64,000 nt of DNA from Microcella daejeonensis (lineage in GTDB: Bacteria > Actinomycetota > Actinomycetes > Actinomycetales > Microbacteriaceae): the NCBI RefSeq assembly GCF_026625045.1, contig NZ_CP113089.1, positions 930,001 to 994,000 on the forward strand, read 5' to 3'. The notes under the pieces were generated by a model. That model was given only the letters and a program-made list of their open reading frames with translations, was not told the DNA's origin and searched no databases. The first letter of the stretch is position 1, and every line of letters starts with the position of its first letter. Position numbers and translations under genes: made by a program. Below, piece after piece: positions 43,742 through 57,158 of this stretch.

Positions 43742-44145
43742 CGTCGCTCTCCCACAGCTTCCTGCCAGGTTCGAGGGTGGTTTCGCACACTGGGGACAGC
43801 TTGTGGATAACTGGGGATGACGGTGGTGACGGATTGTGGATGGAGGGCCCGCACCTGTGGGGGAGCATCCCATCGGGCAGCCGACCATCCCCTTAACCTC
43901 ATGACCATTCCCGAGGCCTGTCCACAAATCACACGCGTGTGGTTTCCCGGCTTTCCGCGCTTTCCACCGAGTTATCCACACTGTGCACAACGGTTAATGA
44001 GGTTGCTCTTCGTTCTTCATTTAAGGCTCGAGGGGATAACCCTGACGGGGTCGGCGAACGACATCTTTCGGGGCGGTCGCGGTGTGCCACTATGGGAACC
44101 CGCGCTCCAAGGGGCGGGATTCTTGTCATACCGAGAGGCAGCCGC
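43742..44145. other. oriC: Replication origin oriC
   Basis: The dnaA-dnaN intergenic region with DnaA boxes: TGTGGATAA at 43802-43810 (perfect, reverse), TGTGGATGG at 43835-43843, CTGTCCACA at 43918-43926, TTATCCACA at 43972-43980 (perfect) and TGTGCACAA at 43982-43990. More AT-rich stretches lie around 43995-44040. The location is the canonical actinobacterial oriC. Confidence 0.88.
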
Positions 44146-45288
44146 GTGAAGTTCCAGGTCAATCGCGATGTGTTCGCCGATGCCGTGTCGTTCGCCGTCA
44201 AGCTCCTCCCGCAGCGCACCACCCTGCCCATCCTCAGCGGCGTCCTCCTGCGCGCCGAGGGCGAGACCCTCACGCTGTCGTCGTTCGACTACGAGGTCTC
44301 GGCGCAGACGCAGGTCACGGCCGACATCGAGGAGGGCGGCACGGTGCTCGTCTCCGGCCGGCTGCTGAGCGACATCGCCTCGCGCCTGCCGAACGCCCCG
44401 GTGGAGTTCACCCGCGAGGAGAGCAAGATCGTCGTGCGCTGCGGCACCGCGCGCTTCACCCTCTCGATGATGCCGGTCGAGGAGTACCCGAGCCTCCCGG
44501 TCGTCGACGGCCCCAGCGGCGTGCTGCCCGGTGACGCCTTCGCCGATGCCGTGGGCCAGGTCGCCGTCGCGGCCTCGCGCGACGATGTGACGCCCGTCAT
44601 CACCGGAGTGCAGCTGGAGATCGCCGACAACCGTCTCTCGCTCGTCGCGACCGACCGCTACCGCGTCGCGGTCCGCGAGATCGACTGGGAGTCCTCCGCG
44701 GTCGCCGAGGGGGTCACCGCCCTCGTGCCGTCGCGCACCCTCTCCGAGATCGGCAAGATCTTCTCCCACACCGCCCAGGTGACGGTCACGATCGTCTCGG
44801 GCGGCGACCGCGAGCTCATCGCGTTCTCGTCGGCGGAGAAGACCGTGACCTCGTTGCTGATCAAGGGCAACTTCCCGCCCGTCAAGCGACTGTTCCCCGA
44901 GACGGTGGAGAACTACGCCGTCATGAGCACGGCCGAGCTCATCGAGGCCACCCGTCGCGTCTCGCTCGTGCTCGAGCGCGACGCCGCTCTGCGCTACAGC
45001 TTCTCGGTCGACGGCCTCACCCTCGAGGCCCTCGGCAGCGAGAACGCGCAGGCCTCCGAGACGATCGATGCGCACCTCGTCGGCGTCGACACCGTCGTGT
45101 CGCTCAAGCCGCAGTTCCTCATCGACGGGCTCGCGGCCGTGCACAGCGAGTTCGTGCGCATCTCGTTCACGAAGACCGACAACCCGAACAAGCCCGGCCC
45201 GGTGCTCATCACGAGCCAGTCCTCGAAGGACCAGCCCGGCGCCGACAACTACCGCTACCTGCTGCAGCCGAACCTGCTGCTGCGGTAA
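44146..45288 (+). CDS. dnaN: DNA polymerase III sliding clamp (beta subunit)
   Basis: A 380-residue clamp formed by three similar domains; LPILSGVLLRAEGETLTLSSFD and the central VTPVITGVQLEIADNRLSLVATDRYR are conserved blocks. It encircles DNA and holds the polymerase. The start GTG at 44146 is preceded by GAGAGG at 44133-44138. recF begins nine bases after the stop. Confidence 0.97.
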   Translation: MKFQVNRDVFADAVSFAVKLLPQRTTLPILSGVLLRAEGETLTLSSFDYEVSAQTQVTADIEEGGTVLVSGRLLSDIASRLPNAPVEFTREESKIVVRCGTARFTLSMMPVEEYPSLPVVDGPSGVLPGDAFADAVGQVAVAASRDDVTPVITGVQLEIADNRLSLVATDRYRVAVREIDWESSAVAEGVTALVPSRTLSEIGKIFSHTAQVTVTIVSGGDRELIAFSSAEKTVTSLLIKGNFPPVKRLFPETVENYAVMSTAELIEATRRVSLVLERDAALRYSFSVDGLTLEALGSENAQASETIDAHLVGVDTVVSLKPQFLIDGLAAVHSEFVRISFTKTDNPNKPGPVLITSQSSKDQPGADNYRYLLQPNLLLR

Positions 45289-45297
45289 CGCCGGCGC

Positions 45298-46587
45298 GTG
45301 CACGTCACCCACCTCTCGCTCGTCGACTTCCGCAACTACGGGCGGGCCGAGGTCGAGCTCGCCCCGGGCACCGTCCTCTTCGTCGGGCGCAACGGCCAGG
45401 GAAAGACGAACCTCGTCGAGGCGATCGGCTACGCCAGCACCGTCTCCTCGCACCGCGTCTCGAGCGACCAGGCGCTCGTGCGCTTCGGCGCCGAGGCCGC
45501 GATCGTGCGCATGCGCGTCCAGCACGAGGATCGGGCGCTCGTCGTCGAGGTGCAGATCAACCGCACCGGGGCGAACAAGGCCCAGGTCAACCGCGGTGCC
45601 ATCCGCGTGCGCGAGCTCCCCCGGTACTTCTCGAGCGTGCTGTTCGCCCCCGAGGATCTCGCCCTGGTCCGCGGCGAGCCCTCGGGTCGCCGCGGGTTCC
45701 TCGACACCCTGGTCGTGCAGCGGGCACCGCGGTTCGCCGGCGTCATGGCCGACTACGACCGGGTGCTCCGGCAGCGCAACTCCCTGCTGAAGTCGGCCAG
45801 GGCCTCGCGCATCCCCGCCGACGCGCTCACGACGCTCGACGTCTGGGACGACCGGCTGGTCGAGCTGGGTACCGAGCTGATGATCGCGCGGCACGAGCTC
45901 GTCTCCGCCCTGCGACCCTTCATCGGGCAGGCGTACCGGGCCGTCGCCGGGGACGATCACGCGGTGCGCGTCGGACTGCAGGTCTCGATCGACGGCGAGG
46001 CGGGCATCCCGGCATTCGAGGCGGATGCCCCGCTCGATGTCGACGAGGTGCGCGAGCGCTTCCGCACCGCGGTGGCCGGCCGCCGCCGCGCCGAGCTGGA
46101 TCGTGCGGTGACCCTCGTCGGCCCCCACCGCGACGACCTCGTGCTCGAGCTCAACGGACTGCCGGCCCGCGGCTACGCCAGTCATGGCGAGAGCTGGTCC
46201 TTCGCCCTCGCGCTCAAGCTCGCCTCCGCGCAGGTGCTGCGCGCCGAGGCGGTCGCCGGCGACCCGGTGCTCGTGCTCGACGACGTGTTCGCCGAGCTGG
46301 ACGAGGGTCGTCGCGAGCGGCTGGCCGACGCGGTCGGCGACTTCGAGCAGGTGCTCATCACGGCGGCGGTCGGCGGGGACGTGCCGGCCCGACTGCGGGC
46401 GACCACGGTGACTATCGCGGCGGGCGCCATCGTCGAGCCGGCGTCGATTCCCACAGGTGTGGATAACCCTGGGGACAAGGGTGCGGAAAATACATCTGAT
46501 CATCAGGATGCGGTCCGCGCCGATCGTGAACCCGATTCGACCGCGGCCGAGTCCGAGACGGTGACAGAGTCCGGTGATGCTCCATGA
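45298..46587 (+). CDS. recF: DNA replication and repair protein RecF
   Basis: A 429-residue ABC-type ATPase that loads RecA at gapped DNA. Walker A is GRNGQGKTN at about 31-39, the signature region is GYASHGESWSFALALKLA and Walker B is VLVLDDVFAELD. The family core ends near residue 382; the last ~45 residues form an acidic, probably disordered tail (ESETVTESGDAP). The start is GTG. A perfect DnaA box lies in the DNA of the tail at 46458-46466. It overlaps the next gene by four bases. Confidence 0.94.
   Translation: MHVTHLSLVDFRNYGRAEVELAPGTVLFVGRNGQGKTNLVEAIGYASTVSSHRVSSDQALVRFGAEAAIVRMRVQHEDRALVVEVQINRTGANKAQVNRGAIRVRELPRYFSSVLFAPEDLALVRGEPSGRRGFLDTLVVQRAPRFAGVMADYDRVLRQRNSLLKSARASRIPADALTTLDVWDDRLVELGTELMIARHELVSALRPFIGQAYRAVAGDDHAVRVGLQVSIDGEAGIPAFEADAPLDVDEVRERFRTAVAGRRRAELDRAVTLVGPHRDDLVLELNGLPARGYASHGESWSFALALKLASAQVLRAEAVAGDPVLVLDDVFAELDEGRRERLADAVGDFEQVLITAAVGGDVPARLRATTVTIAAGAIVEPASIPTGVDNPGDKGAENTSDHQDAVRADREPDSTAAESETVTESGDAP
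46458..46466 (-). promoter_or_regulatory. DnaA box inside the 3' end of recF
   Basis: TGTGGATAA, the reverse complement of TTATCCACA, lies about 2.5 kb from oriC within recF coding sequence. Confidence 0.5.
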
Positions 46588-47096
46588 GCCCGCGCGGCAC
46601 GGAGGGCGGGGAATCCGAGGCCTCCGCGGTCTACCAGCGCCTGCGACGGCTGTTCGGCGACCCGGCGCTGCGCTCGCGCGACGGGCGCAAGCGGGCGGCG
46701 GCGAAGCGCGACCGCACCGACTCGGCCCCCTTCGGGCTCGGACGCGACGCGTCCGGTCTCGGCGACGTGCTCGAGGGCATGACGCGGCGCATGGGCTGGG
46801 CATCGCCGCTGGCGAAGGGCGAGCTGCTGCTCGACTGGCCCGACCTCGTCGGCCCCGACGTCGCCGCGCACTCCCAACCCGTCGGCATCGAGGACGAGGT
46901 GCTCACGGTGCAGTGCGACTCCACGGCCTGGGCGACGCAGCTGCGGCTCATGCGCGCCGAGATCCTCACGACGATCCTGCGGCGCTATCCCGATGCGCAG
47001 GTGACGAGCATCCGCTTCGACGGGCCGGGTGCTCCGAGCTGGAAGCGGGGCCCGCGGTCCATTCCCGGCCGCGGCCCCAGAGACACGTACGGGTAG
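46584..47096 (+). CDS. dciA: DciA-type helicase loader (DUF721)
   Basis: A 170-residue protein. The DUF721/KH-like core (WPDLVGPDVAAHSQPVGIEDEVLTVQCDSTAWATQLRLM) identifies DciA, which loads the DnaB helicase at origins in bacteria without DnaC. The N-terminal third is basic and low-complexity (RDGRKRAAAKRDR) and the C-terminus is Gly/Pro/Arg-rich. It overlaps recF by ATGA. Its partner dnaB is encoded at 25.3-26.7 kb. Confidence 0.9.
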   Translation: MSPRGTEGGESEASAVYQRLRRLFGDPALRSRDGRKRAAAKRDRTDSAPFGLGRDASGLGDVLEGMTRRMGWASPLAKGELLLDWPDLVGPDVAAHSQPVGIEDEVLTVQCDSTAWATQLRLMRAEILTTILRRYPDAQVTSIRFDGPGAPSWKRGPRSIPGRGPRDTYG

Positions 47097-47234
47097 GAAC
47101 GGCGAATCACCCCAGGCGGCTTATGAAATCTCCCCAGAGAGCCGTTCTGACGCCGGTGAGGGGCGGATTTTTGATAGGATCGAACCGTCATCGCACGACC
47201 TCTCGGGTCCCGCGATCGGCCGCAGAGTCCCTGA

Positions 47235-49334
<2,100 letters not shown>

Positions 49335-49390
49335 TCGAGCATCCCGCCCCCATCCCCTTTTCTCCCCCCTCCCGATTGAGGACGTGACAC

Positions 49391-51964
<2,574 letters not shown>

Positions 51965-52372
51965 GTGAGTACCGTCGCCGAGAAGCTGCAGCGCAAGTCG
52001 CAGCGCTCCGTGCCCACCAAGCAGGTGCGCCTCAAGCTCGTCTACATCGACTTCTGGTCGGCGGTGAAGCTCTCCTTCCTCCTCGCCGTCTGCGGTGCGG
52101 TCGTGCTGCTCGTCGCCACGTTCTTCGTCTGGGTCGTCATCTCGAGCGTGGGCGTCATCGCCGAGGCGCAGGAGCTGCTGACGAGCATCCTGGGGGAGAG
52201 CGCCGCCAGCCTCACGTCGTTCTTCGCCCTGCCGCAGGTCATGCTGTTCGCCGGTGTCGTGGCGGTGCTCAACGTCGTCGGCGGCACCGCCCTCGGCGCG
52301 ATCAGCGCCCTGCTCTACAACCTCAGCGTGCGGTTCACCGGCGGCCTGCTCGTCGGCTTCACCAACAACTGA
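51965..52372 (+). CDS. DUF3566 transmembrane protein
   Basis: A 135-residue protein with two membrane helices (about 31-60 and 90-115) and a basic N-terminus (KLQRKSQRSVPTKQVRLKL). The KLVYIDFWSAVKLSF region and the GGTALGAISALLYNLS end match DUF3566, a conserved actinobacterial protein beside gyrA; in Mycobacterium the corresponding protein (Rv0007) interacts with the divisome. It starts directly at the gyrA stop (GTG), so expression is coupled. Confidence 0.85.
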   Translation: MSTVAEKLQRKSQRSVPTKQVRLKLVYIDFWSAVKLSFLLAVCGAVVLLVATFFVWVVISSVGVIAEAQELLTSILGESAASLTSFFALPQVMLFAGVVAVLNVVGGTALGAISALLYNLSVRFTGGLLVGFTNN

Positions 52373-52414
52373 GGTCGCCCTCGCCCCGATTACGGGTGAG
52401 GTGGCCGGGTCGTG

Positions 52415-52420
52415 TACAGT
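52415..52420 (+). promoter_or_regulatory. -10 element upstream of tRNA-Ile
   Basis: TACAGT at 52415-52420 sits 14 bases before the mature tRNA-Ile, giving a short leader. Confidence 0.5.
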
Positions 52421-52434
52421 CGTCTTCGGCCTAC

Positions 52435-52508
52435 GGGGATATAGCTCAGGCGGTTAGAGCGCTTCGCTGATAACGAAGAGGTCCGAGGTTCAAGTCCTCG
52501 TATCCCCA
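52435..52508 (+). tRNA. tRNA-Ile (anticodon GAT)
   Basis: A complete cloverleaf: acceptor GGGGATA/TATCCCC, D-arm with AGGCGGTTA, anticodon stem CTTCG/CGAAG and loop CTGATAA giving GAT, T-arm with TTCAAGT. The CCA end is not encoded. Confidence 0.96.
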
Positions 52509-52521
52509 CTCCGTATTCATG

Positions 52522-52548
52522 ATCACGCCGCCGCTCCTGCGGCGTGAT
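52522..52548 (+). terminator. Hairpin after tRNA-Ile
   Basis: ATCACGCCGC and GCGGCGTGAT arms with a CGCTCCT loop, 13 bases after the tRNA-Ile end. It is the first of three near-identical hairpins in this region and probably terminates tRNA-Ile. Confidence 0.6.
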
Positions 52549-52596
52549 GACCATTGCCGGGTAAGCAGTGGCCCGGCACCCAGCGTCTCGAGTCGG

Positions 52597-52602
52597 TAGT
52601 CT
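52597..52602 (+). promoter_or_regulatory. -10 element upstream of tRNA-Ala
   Basis: TAGTCT at 52597-52602, nine bases before the mature tRNA-Ala, suggests a separate promoter for this tRNA. Confidence 0.45.
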
Positions 52603-52611
52603 TGGATGCAG

Positions 52612-52684
52612 GGGGCCTTAGCTCAATTGGTAGAGCGCCTGCTTTGCAAGCAGGAGGTCAGGAGTTCGATTCTCCTAGGCTCCA
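52612..52684 (+). tRNA. tRNA-Ala (anticodon TGC)
   Basis: A complete cloverleaf: acceptor GGGGCCT/AGGCTCC, anticodon stem CCTGC/GCAGG and loop TTTGCAA giving TGC, T-arm with TTCGATT. CCA is not encoded. Confidence 0.96.
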
Positions 52685-52695
52685 CTCCGTTTTTG

Positions 52696-52759
52696 GTCAC
52701 GCCGCCGCTTCTGCGGCGTGACGTCGCTCATGGTCACGCCGCCGCTTCTGCGGCGTGAC
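52696..52759. repeat. Two direct copies of a 27-base hairpin
   Basis: GTCACGCCGC-CGCTTCT-GCGGCGTGAC at 52696-52722 and 52733-52759, 37 bases apart; a third copy with AT ends is at 52522-52548. The identity of all three stems suggests duplication of a terminator-like element. Confidence 0.75.
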
Positions 52760-52911
52760 GTCCGCTCGGCGTCACGAGCGCGGTCGCGACGCTCCGCTCG
52801 GCCGGGGCCGGGATGCTCGCATTCGGTCAGCCGTTGAGCCGGGGTGCCTCTGTGGCTTCAGAGTCGGCCTGATCCCCGTCGCCGAACCGCCCATCAGCTC
52901 GGGTTAACGAG

Positions 52912-52937
52912 GAACGGCGCCCCGAGGGGCGCCGTTC
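52912..52937 (-). terminator. Terminator of the DUF-type gene at 52957
   Basis: GAACGGCGCCCC/GGGGCGCCGTTC form a perfect 12-bp stem with a two-base centre, 20 bases past the stop of the minus-strand gene. Confidence 0.75.
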
Positions 52938-52956
52938 GCTGCTGCAGGTGCGGGGA

Positions 52957-53547
52957 TCAGATCTCCGGCGACGGGGTCGACGTCGTGCCGGTTCTGCCGG
53001 ACTCGGGCTCGTCCTCGACCCAGAGGTCGTCGTCCGGGCGCAGCGTCTGCCACGCGGCATAGGCGATGCCCGCCACGGCGACGACGCCGAGACCGATGAG
53101 GATGAACGTGCCGGGCCCGGGGGAGGGCTTCACCTCGACCAGACCGAGACGCTGGCCGGCCTTGGTGGCGACCTCCTGGCTCGCGCGCGATGCCGTCTTG
53201 ATCGCTTCGCGCAGGTGCTTGTCGCGAGCGACCTCGAGCGCGGCGAGCGCGGAGCCCACGGCGCCCGTCACCGCGGGGACGACGTCGTCGGTGATGGTGT
53301 GCTTGGTGACGTGGCCCGCGTGGCGCACGGCGCCGACGGTCGTGTCGACGGCGGGGGCGAGGCGGCGGTCGTAGGAGTCGCGCACCCGGGGGGCGACGTC
53401 CTTGCGCGCGACGTCCCCGACGGTGACGCCGGCCGAGCGGAGCACCTTCGCGGCGTGCTCGAGAACCTCGCGCTGCTCACCCCAGACGTTCTCGGCGGCT
53501 CCCCGCAGCTTCTTCAATTCGCGGCGGCGCTTGCGTGACAGTCCCAT
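52957..53547 (-). CDS. Membrane protein of unknown function with helical N-terminus
   Basis: A 196-residue protein: a basic start ([16 protein letters not shown]), a long amphipathic helical region rich in Ala, Val and charged residues (about 20-150) and one membrane helix near 155-180 ([19 protein letters not shown]), followed by an acidic C-terminus. GGAGGACC lies just before the ATG at 53547. I do not recognise the family. It ends in a perfect terminator hairpin. Confidence 0.6.
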   Translation of the reverse strand: MGLSRKRRRELKKLRGAAENVWGEQREVLEHAAKVLRSAGVTVGDVARKDVAPRVRDSYDRRLAPAVDTTVGAVRHAGHVTKHTITDDVVPAVTGAVGSALAALEVARDKHLREAIKTASRASQEVATKAGQRLGLVEVKPSPGPGTFILIGLGVVAVAGIAYAAWQTLRPDDDLWVEDEPESGRTGTTSTPSPEI

Positions 53548-53671
53548 GACGGTCCTCCAAAGGGTGGCGATCGGTGTCGCCCCCATCCTGGCACTGTCCC
53601 TGCTCGCACCCAACCCGCGAGGATCGGATGCTCAGGAAGCCCCAACGGGGCCCCGTGGAAGAATGGAGCCC

Positions 53672-54211
53672 ATGTCGATCCACACTGCAGTCGCCACCGT
53701 CCACACGACCCTCGGCGACATCCGCATCAACCTGTTCGGGAACCACGCTCCCAAGACCGTCAAGAACTTCGTCGGCCTCGCCAAGGGCACCATCGAGTGG
53801 ACCCACCCCTCCACGGGGGAGAAGACCACGAAGCCGCTCTACGACGGCGTGATCTTCCACCGCATCATCAAGCAGTTCATGATCCAGGGCGGCGACCCGC
53901 TCGGTCAGGGCATCGGCGGCCCCGGCTACGAGTTCGACGACGAGATCCACCCCGAGCTGCAGTTCTCCGAGCCGTACCTGCTCGCCATGGCCAACGCCGG
54001 CAAGCGCGGCGGCAAGGGCACCAACGGCTCGCAGTTCTTCATCTCCACCGTGCCGACGCCGTGGCTCAACGGCAACCACACGATCTTCGGCGTCGTCGCC
54101 GACGAGGAGTCGCGCAAGGTCGTCGACGCCATCGAGGCGACGCCGACCGACGGCCGCGACAAGCCGCTCACCGACGTCTCGATCACGAGCATCGACGTCG
54201 CCGAGGTCTGA
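53672..54211 (+). CDS. ppiA: Peptidyl-prolyl cis-trans isomerase (cyclophilin type)
   Basis: A 179-residue cyclophilin. The active-site features [16 protein letters not shown] and [25 protein letters not shown] are intact, with the catalytic Arg in FHRII. It has no signal peptide, so it is cytoplasmic; it speeds proline isomerisation during protein folding. The position near the origin matches Rv0009 of Mycobacterium. It overlaps the rhomboid start by one base. Confidence 0.94.
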   Translation: MSIHTAVATVHTTLGDIRINLFGNHAPKTVKNFVGLAKGTIEWTHPSTGEKTTKPLYDGVIFHRIIKQFMIQGGDPLGQGIGGPGYEFDDEIHPELQFSEPYLLAMANAGKRGGKGTNGSQFFISTVPTPWLNGNHTIFGVVADEESRKVVDAIEATPTDGRDKPLTDVSITSIDVAEV

Positions 54212-55059
54212 TGACCCACCCGGAGGAGGGCGGCTCGGCGGCGGCAGCAGGCCCCTCGGTCTGCTACCGCCACCCCGACCGCCCCTCCTTCGTGCGGTGC
54301 CAGCGCTGCGGTCGCACGATCTGCGGCGAGTGCCAGACCCCGGCTGCGGTCGGGGTGCACTGCCCCGAGTGCACGGCCGCGGCACGGGCATCCGCCCCGC
54401 GCACCGCCTCGCCGATCGCCCGCGCGTTCCGCCGCGGCTCGAGCACCCCCGTGGTCACCTATTCGATCATCGGGCTGACCCTCGCGGTCTACGTGCTGCA
54501 GCTCATCAGCGGCGGCGTGGTCACCACCGCGCTCGGCTACGCGCCCGTGCTGACGCTCGATCAACCGTGGCGGATGCTCACCACGGCTCTCGTGCACAGC
54601 CCCGGCTCGATCTTCCACCTGCTGTTCAACATGTACGCGCTGTTCGTGCTCGGGCCGCTGGTCGAGTCGTTCATCGGCCGGGCGAGACTGCTCGCGGTGT
54701 ACATCCTCTCCGCACTCGGAGGGTCGGTCGCGGTGCTCTACCTCGCGCCGACGAGCTTCGTCATCGGAGCATCCGGCGCGATCTTCGGTCTCTTCGGCGC
54801 CGTGTTCGTCGTCCAACGGCGACTGGGCGGCAGCAGCATCCAGTTCATCGTGCTCATCGGGCTGAACCTCGCCCTCGGGTTCATCGTGCCGAACGTGTCG
54901 TGGCAGGCGCACGTCGGCGGTCTCGCGATCGGAGCGCTCCTGGCGTTCATCATGGTGCGCACCCGCCGACCGGCGCAGCAACGGCAGCAGATCGGGCTGA
55001 TCGCGGCCGTCGGGGTGCTGCTGATCGTCATGACCGTGCTGCGGTTCGTCCTGCTCTGA
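54211..55059 (+). CDS. Rhomboid-family intramembrane serine protease
   Basis: A 282-residue protein. The N-terminal 60 residues contain a Cys/His cluster (CYRHPDRPSFVRCQRCGRT, then ICGEC and CPEC) forming a probable zinc ribbon; six membrane helices follow. The catalytic dyad is S188 in GASGAIFGLFG and H234 in WQAHVGGL, with the asparagine in HLLFNMYAL. It cleaves membrane-anchored substrates; the substrate is unknown. It starts on the stop of ppiA (TGATG). Confidence 0.9.
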   Translation: MTHPEEGGSAAAAGPSVCYRHPDRPSFVRCQRCGRTICGECQTPAAVGVHCPECTAAARASAPRTASPIARAFRRGSSTPVVTYSIIGLTLAVYVLQLISGGVVTTALGYAPVLTLDQPWRMLTTALVHSPGSIFHLLFNMYALFVLGPLVESFIGRARLLAVYILSALGGSVAVLYLAPTSFVIGASGAIFGLFGAVFVVQRRLGGSSIQFIVLIGLNLALGFIVPNVSWQAHVGGLAIGALLAFIMVRTRRPAQQRQQIGLIAAVGVLLIVMTVLRFVLL

Positions 55060-55094
55060 GAGCCGTCGGTCACCGGAGACGGAGGGCCCGGGAG

Positions 55095-55103
55095 TTATCC
55101 ACA
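55095..55103 (+). promoter_or_regulatory. Perfect DnaA box between rhomboid and crgA
   Basis: TTATCCACA in the 130-base gap between two convergent genes, about 11 kb from oriC. Confidence 0.5.
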
Positions 55104-55189
55104 GGTGATTCCACACTGGGGATAATCACACCGGTGTCATTCGACCCCCTCTTCGGGGGGTTCGGCCGACGGGGAGGGCGACGGCCGGG

Positions 55190-55426
55190 TCAGCGCCAGC
55201 GCGTCGTCATGAGGAAGCCGATGAACATGATGCCGAAGCCGACCATGATGTTCCAGGCTCCGAACTGGGGCACCGGCCACGACGTGCCGCTCAGGTAGTA
55301 GACAATGATCCACAGCAGGCCGATGAGCATGAAACCGAACATCACCGGCTTGAACCACACCGGGTTGGGGGCGTCCTTGCCGCTCGGCGTGCCGGCGTTG
55401 TCTACGGTGCTCGTTCCTCGGGCCAT
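55190..55426 (-). CDS. crgA: Cell division protein CrgA
   Basis: A 78-residue protein with two membrane helices (about 26-47 and 57-74) and the family phrases PNPVWFKPVMFGFM and WNIMVGFGIMFIGFLMTTRW. CrgA couples FtsZ/FtsI division proteins with the growing septum in Streptomyces and Mycobacterium. The position near sortase E and the amidotransferase fits Rv0011c. Confidence 0.92.
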   Translation of the reverse strand: MARGTSTVDNAGTPSGKDAPNPVWFKPVMFGFMLIGLLWIIVYYLSGTSWPVPQFGAWNIMVGFGIMFIGFLMTTRWR

Positions 55427-55480
55427 AGGGGCATTCTACCCGCGGCGCTCCTGAGCCGGAATGCACGCGGTCGCGGGCTT

Positions 55481-55486
55481 TACACT
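55481..55486 (+). promoter_or_regulatory. -10 element of the sortase gene
   Basis: TACACT followed by six bases and the ATG at 55493; it supports that start over the GTG at 55487. Confidence 0.5.
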
Positions 55487-55492
55487 GTGGCC

Positions 55493-56296
55493 ATGACGGT
55501 CCCTGCCACCGCTCCGCACCAGGAGCACGAGCGCGGGCGCCGCAGTGCCCCCGTCGTGCGTCGCCGGGCCTCCGTTCTCGGGGTCCTCGGCGAGCTGCTG
55601 ATGACCGCCGGCGTCGTCGTGCTGCTGTTCCTCGGCTGGTACCTCTGGCTCGGCGACGTGATCGCCGGATCGGCCCAGAACGAGGCGGGGCAGGAGCTGC
55701 AGGAGCAGTGGCAGCTCGAGCAGCCGCCCTCGACCGACGGCCCCCGCGTCGGCGTGCCGCAGGACCCGTCGACCGCCCCCGTCCTCGCGGAGCCCGCGGC
55801 CACGGCGGATCGGTTCGCGACGATGCTCATCCCGCGATTCGGGGCCGACTACGTGCGCACGATCGCGCAGGGCGTCGGACTGCGCGAGGTGCTCAACGAC
55901 CCCGAGACCGGCATCGGCCACTACCCGGGAACCGCGATGCCCGGCGCCGTGGGCAACTTCGCGGTCGCCGCGCACCGCACGACCTACGGGGCACCCTTCA
56001 ACCGCATCCTCGACCTGCAGGTCGACGACAGCATCTTCGTCGAGACCGAGGCGGGCTGGTACCAGTACTCCTTCCGCAGCTCGGAGATCGTGCGGCCGAG
56101 CGCGGTCGACGTGCTCGAACCCGTTCCCCGCCAGCCCGGCGTCGACCCCACGGAGCGCATCCTCACCATGACCACCTGCCACCCCCTGTTCTCGGCGGCG
56201 GAGCGCGCGATCGGCTACGCCGTCATGACCGCCTGGTACCCCCGCGAGGGCGGCGCTCCCGCCGAGCTCGTCGACCTGGCCGCGGCGGCCGGCTGA
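55493..56296 (+). CDS. Class E sortase
   Basis: A 267-residue membrane-anchored transpeptidase, with one N-terminal helix (about 30-54) and an extracellular catalytic domain. The active-site residues are H161 (AVAAHRTTYG), C229 (TTCHPLFS) and R238 (AERAIG). Class E sortases attach proteins to the actinobacterial cell wall at LAxTG-type signals. The ATG start is backed by a leaderless -10. A small gene follows, overlapping its stop by one base. Confidence 0.88.
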   Translation: MTVPATAPHQEHERGRRSAPVVRRRASVLGVLGELLMTAGVVVLLFLGWYLWLGDVIAGSAQNEAGQELQEQWQLEQPPSTDGPRVGVPQDPSTAPVLAEPAATADRFATMLIPRFGADYVRTIAQGVGLREVLNDPETGIGHYPGTAMPGAVGNFAVAAHRTTYGAPFNRILDLQVDDSIFVETEAGWYQYSFRSSEIVRPSAVDVLEPVPRQPGVDPTERILTMTTCHPLFSAAERAIGYAVMTAWYPREGGAPAELVDLAAAAG

Positions 56297-56457
56297 TGTA
56301 CGCGGCTCTGTGGCGCGCCCTGCCCGGACCGGCCTGGGTGAGGGTGATCGTGCTTCTGGTGCTGGCGGCGGCCGCCCTCGCGGCCCTCGTCACCTGGGTT
56401 TTCCCGTGGGCGGCCGACACTCTGCTGCCTCAAGACGTGACGGTGGGAGACTCGTAG
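56296..56457 (+). CDS. Small single-helix membrane protein
   Basis: A 53-residue protein with one membrane helix (about 15-37; VRVIVLLVLAAAALAALVTW), starting MYAALWRALPG. It begins on the stop codon of the sortase gene and ends one base before the amidotransferase start, so it is part of the same operon. Similar short proteins occur at this place in other actinobacteria. The function is unknown. It is too short for many gene finders. Confidence 0.6.
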   Translation: MYAALWRALPGPAWVRVIVLLVLAAAALAALVTWVFPWAADTLLPQDVTVGDS

Positions 56458-56458
56458 C

Positions 56459-57106
56459 GTGCGCGTACTCGTGATCGACAACTACGACAGCTTCGTCTAC
56501 ACCCTCGACGGCTATCTGCAGCAGCTCGGTGCGCAGACCACCGTCGTGCGCAACGACGTCGTCGCCGCCGATGAGGCTGCTGCTCTCATCGCCGAGTACG
56601 ACGCGGTGCTCGTCTCGCCCGGCCCGGGGGCGCCTGCCGAGGCCGGGGTCTCCATCCCGGTGGTGCACGCGGCGATCGCGAGCGGCACCCCGCTGCTCGG
56701 CGTCTGCCTCGGGCACCAGGCCATCGCCGAGGCCCTCGGGGCGACCGTCACCCACGCCGAGGAGCTCATGCACGGCAAGACCTCGCAGGTGCAGCACGAC
56801 GGCAGCGCGCTGTTCGTGGGAGTTCCCGAGCACTTCCGGGCCACCCGGTACCACTCGCTCGCCGTCGTCGACGGCACCGTCCCCGCCGTGCTCGAGGTCA
56901 CCGCCCGCACGGAGGGCGGCGTCATCATGGGTGTCCGCCACCGCGATGCCCCCATCCACGGCGTGCAGTTCCACCCCGAGTCGGTGCTGACCGAGGGCGG
57001 CTACCGGATGCTCGGCAACTGGCTCGTGGAGGCCGGTCTGCCCGAGGCCCGCGCCGCCGCCGAGGGTCTCAGCCCGCTGGTCTCGCTCGGCGCCCGCCGC
57101 CCCTGA
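56459..57106 (+). CDS. Glutamine amidotransferase, anthranilate/aminodeoxychorismate synthase component II
   Basis: A 215-residue class I amidotransferase. MRVLVIDNYDSFVYTL opens the sequence; the nucleophile Cys is in GVCLGHQAIAEALG and the His/Glu pair in GVQFHPESVLTEGG. It supplies ammonia to a partner synthase that makes anthranilate or aminodeoxychorismate; no partner is in the window, so trpG versus pabA is open. The equivalent Mycobacterium gene is Rv0013. The start is GTG. Confidence 0.88.
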   Translation: MRVLVIDNYDSFVYTLDGYLQQLGAQTTVVRNDVVAADEAAALIAEYDAVLVSPGPGAPAEAGVSIPVVHAAIASGTPLLGVCLGHQAIAEALGATVTHAEELMHGKTSQVQHDGSALFVGVPEHFRATRYHSLAVVDGTVPAVLEVTARTEGGVIMGVRHRDAPIHGVQFHPESVLTEGGYRMLGNWLVEAGLPEARAAAEGLSPLVSLGARRP

Positions 57107-57158
57107 GGCCGGAGCGCTCGCGCGCCGCGCGCATCCACCCCCGTCCGCCGGGCCGGGC

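Larger units (their letters stand above)
52685..52956. other. tRNA-Ala to unknown-gene intergenic region with repeated hairpins
   Basis: These 272 bases contain two copies of a GTCACGCCGC hairpin (52696-52722 and 52733-52759), a partial third arm, and the perfect hairpin of the downstream gene at 52912-52937. No other gene is seen. Confidence 0.65.
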
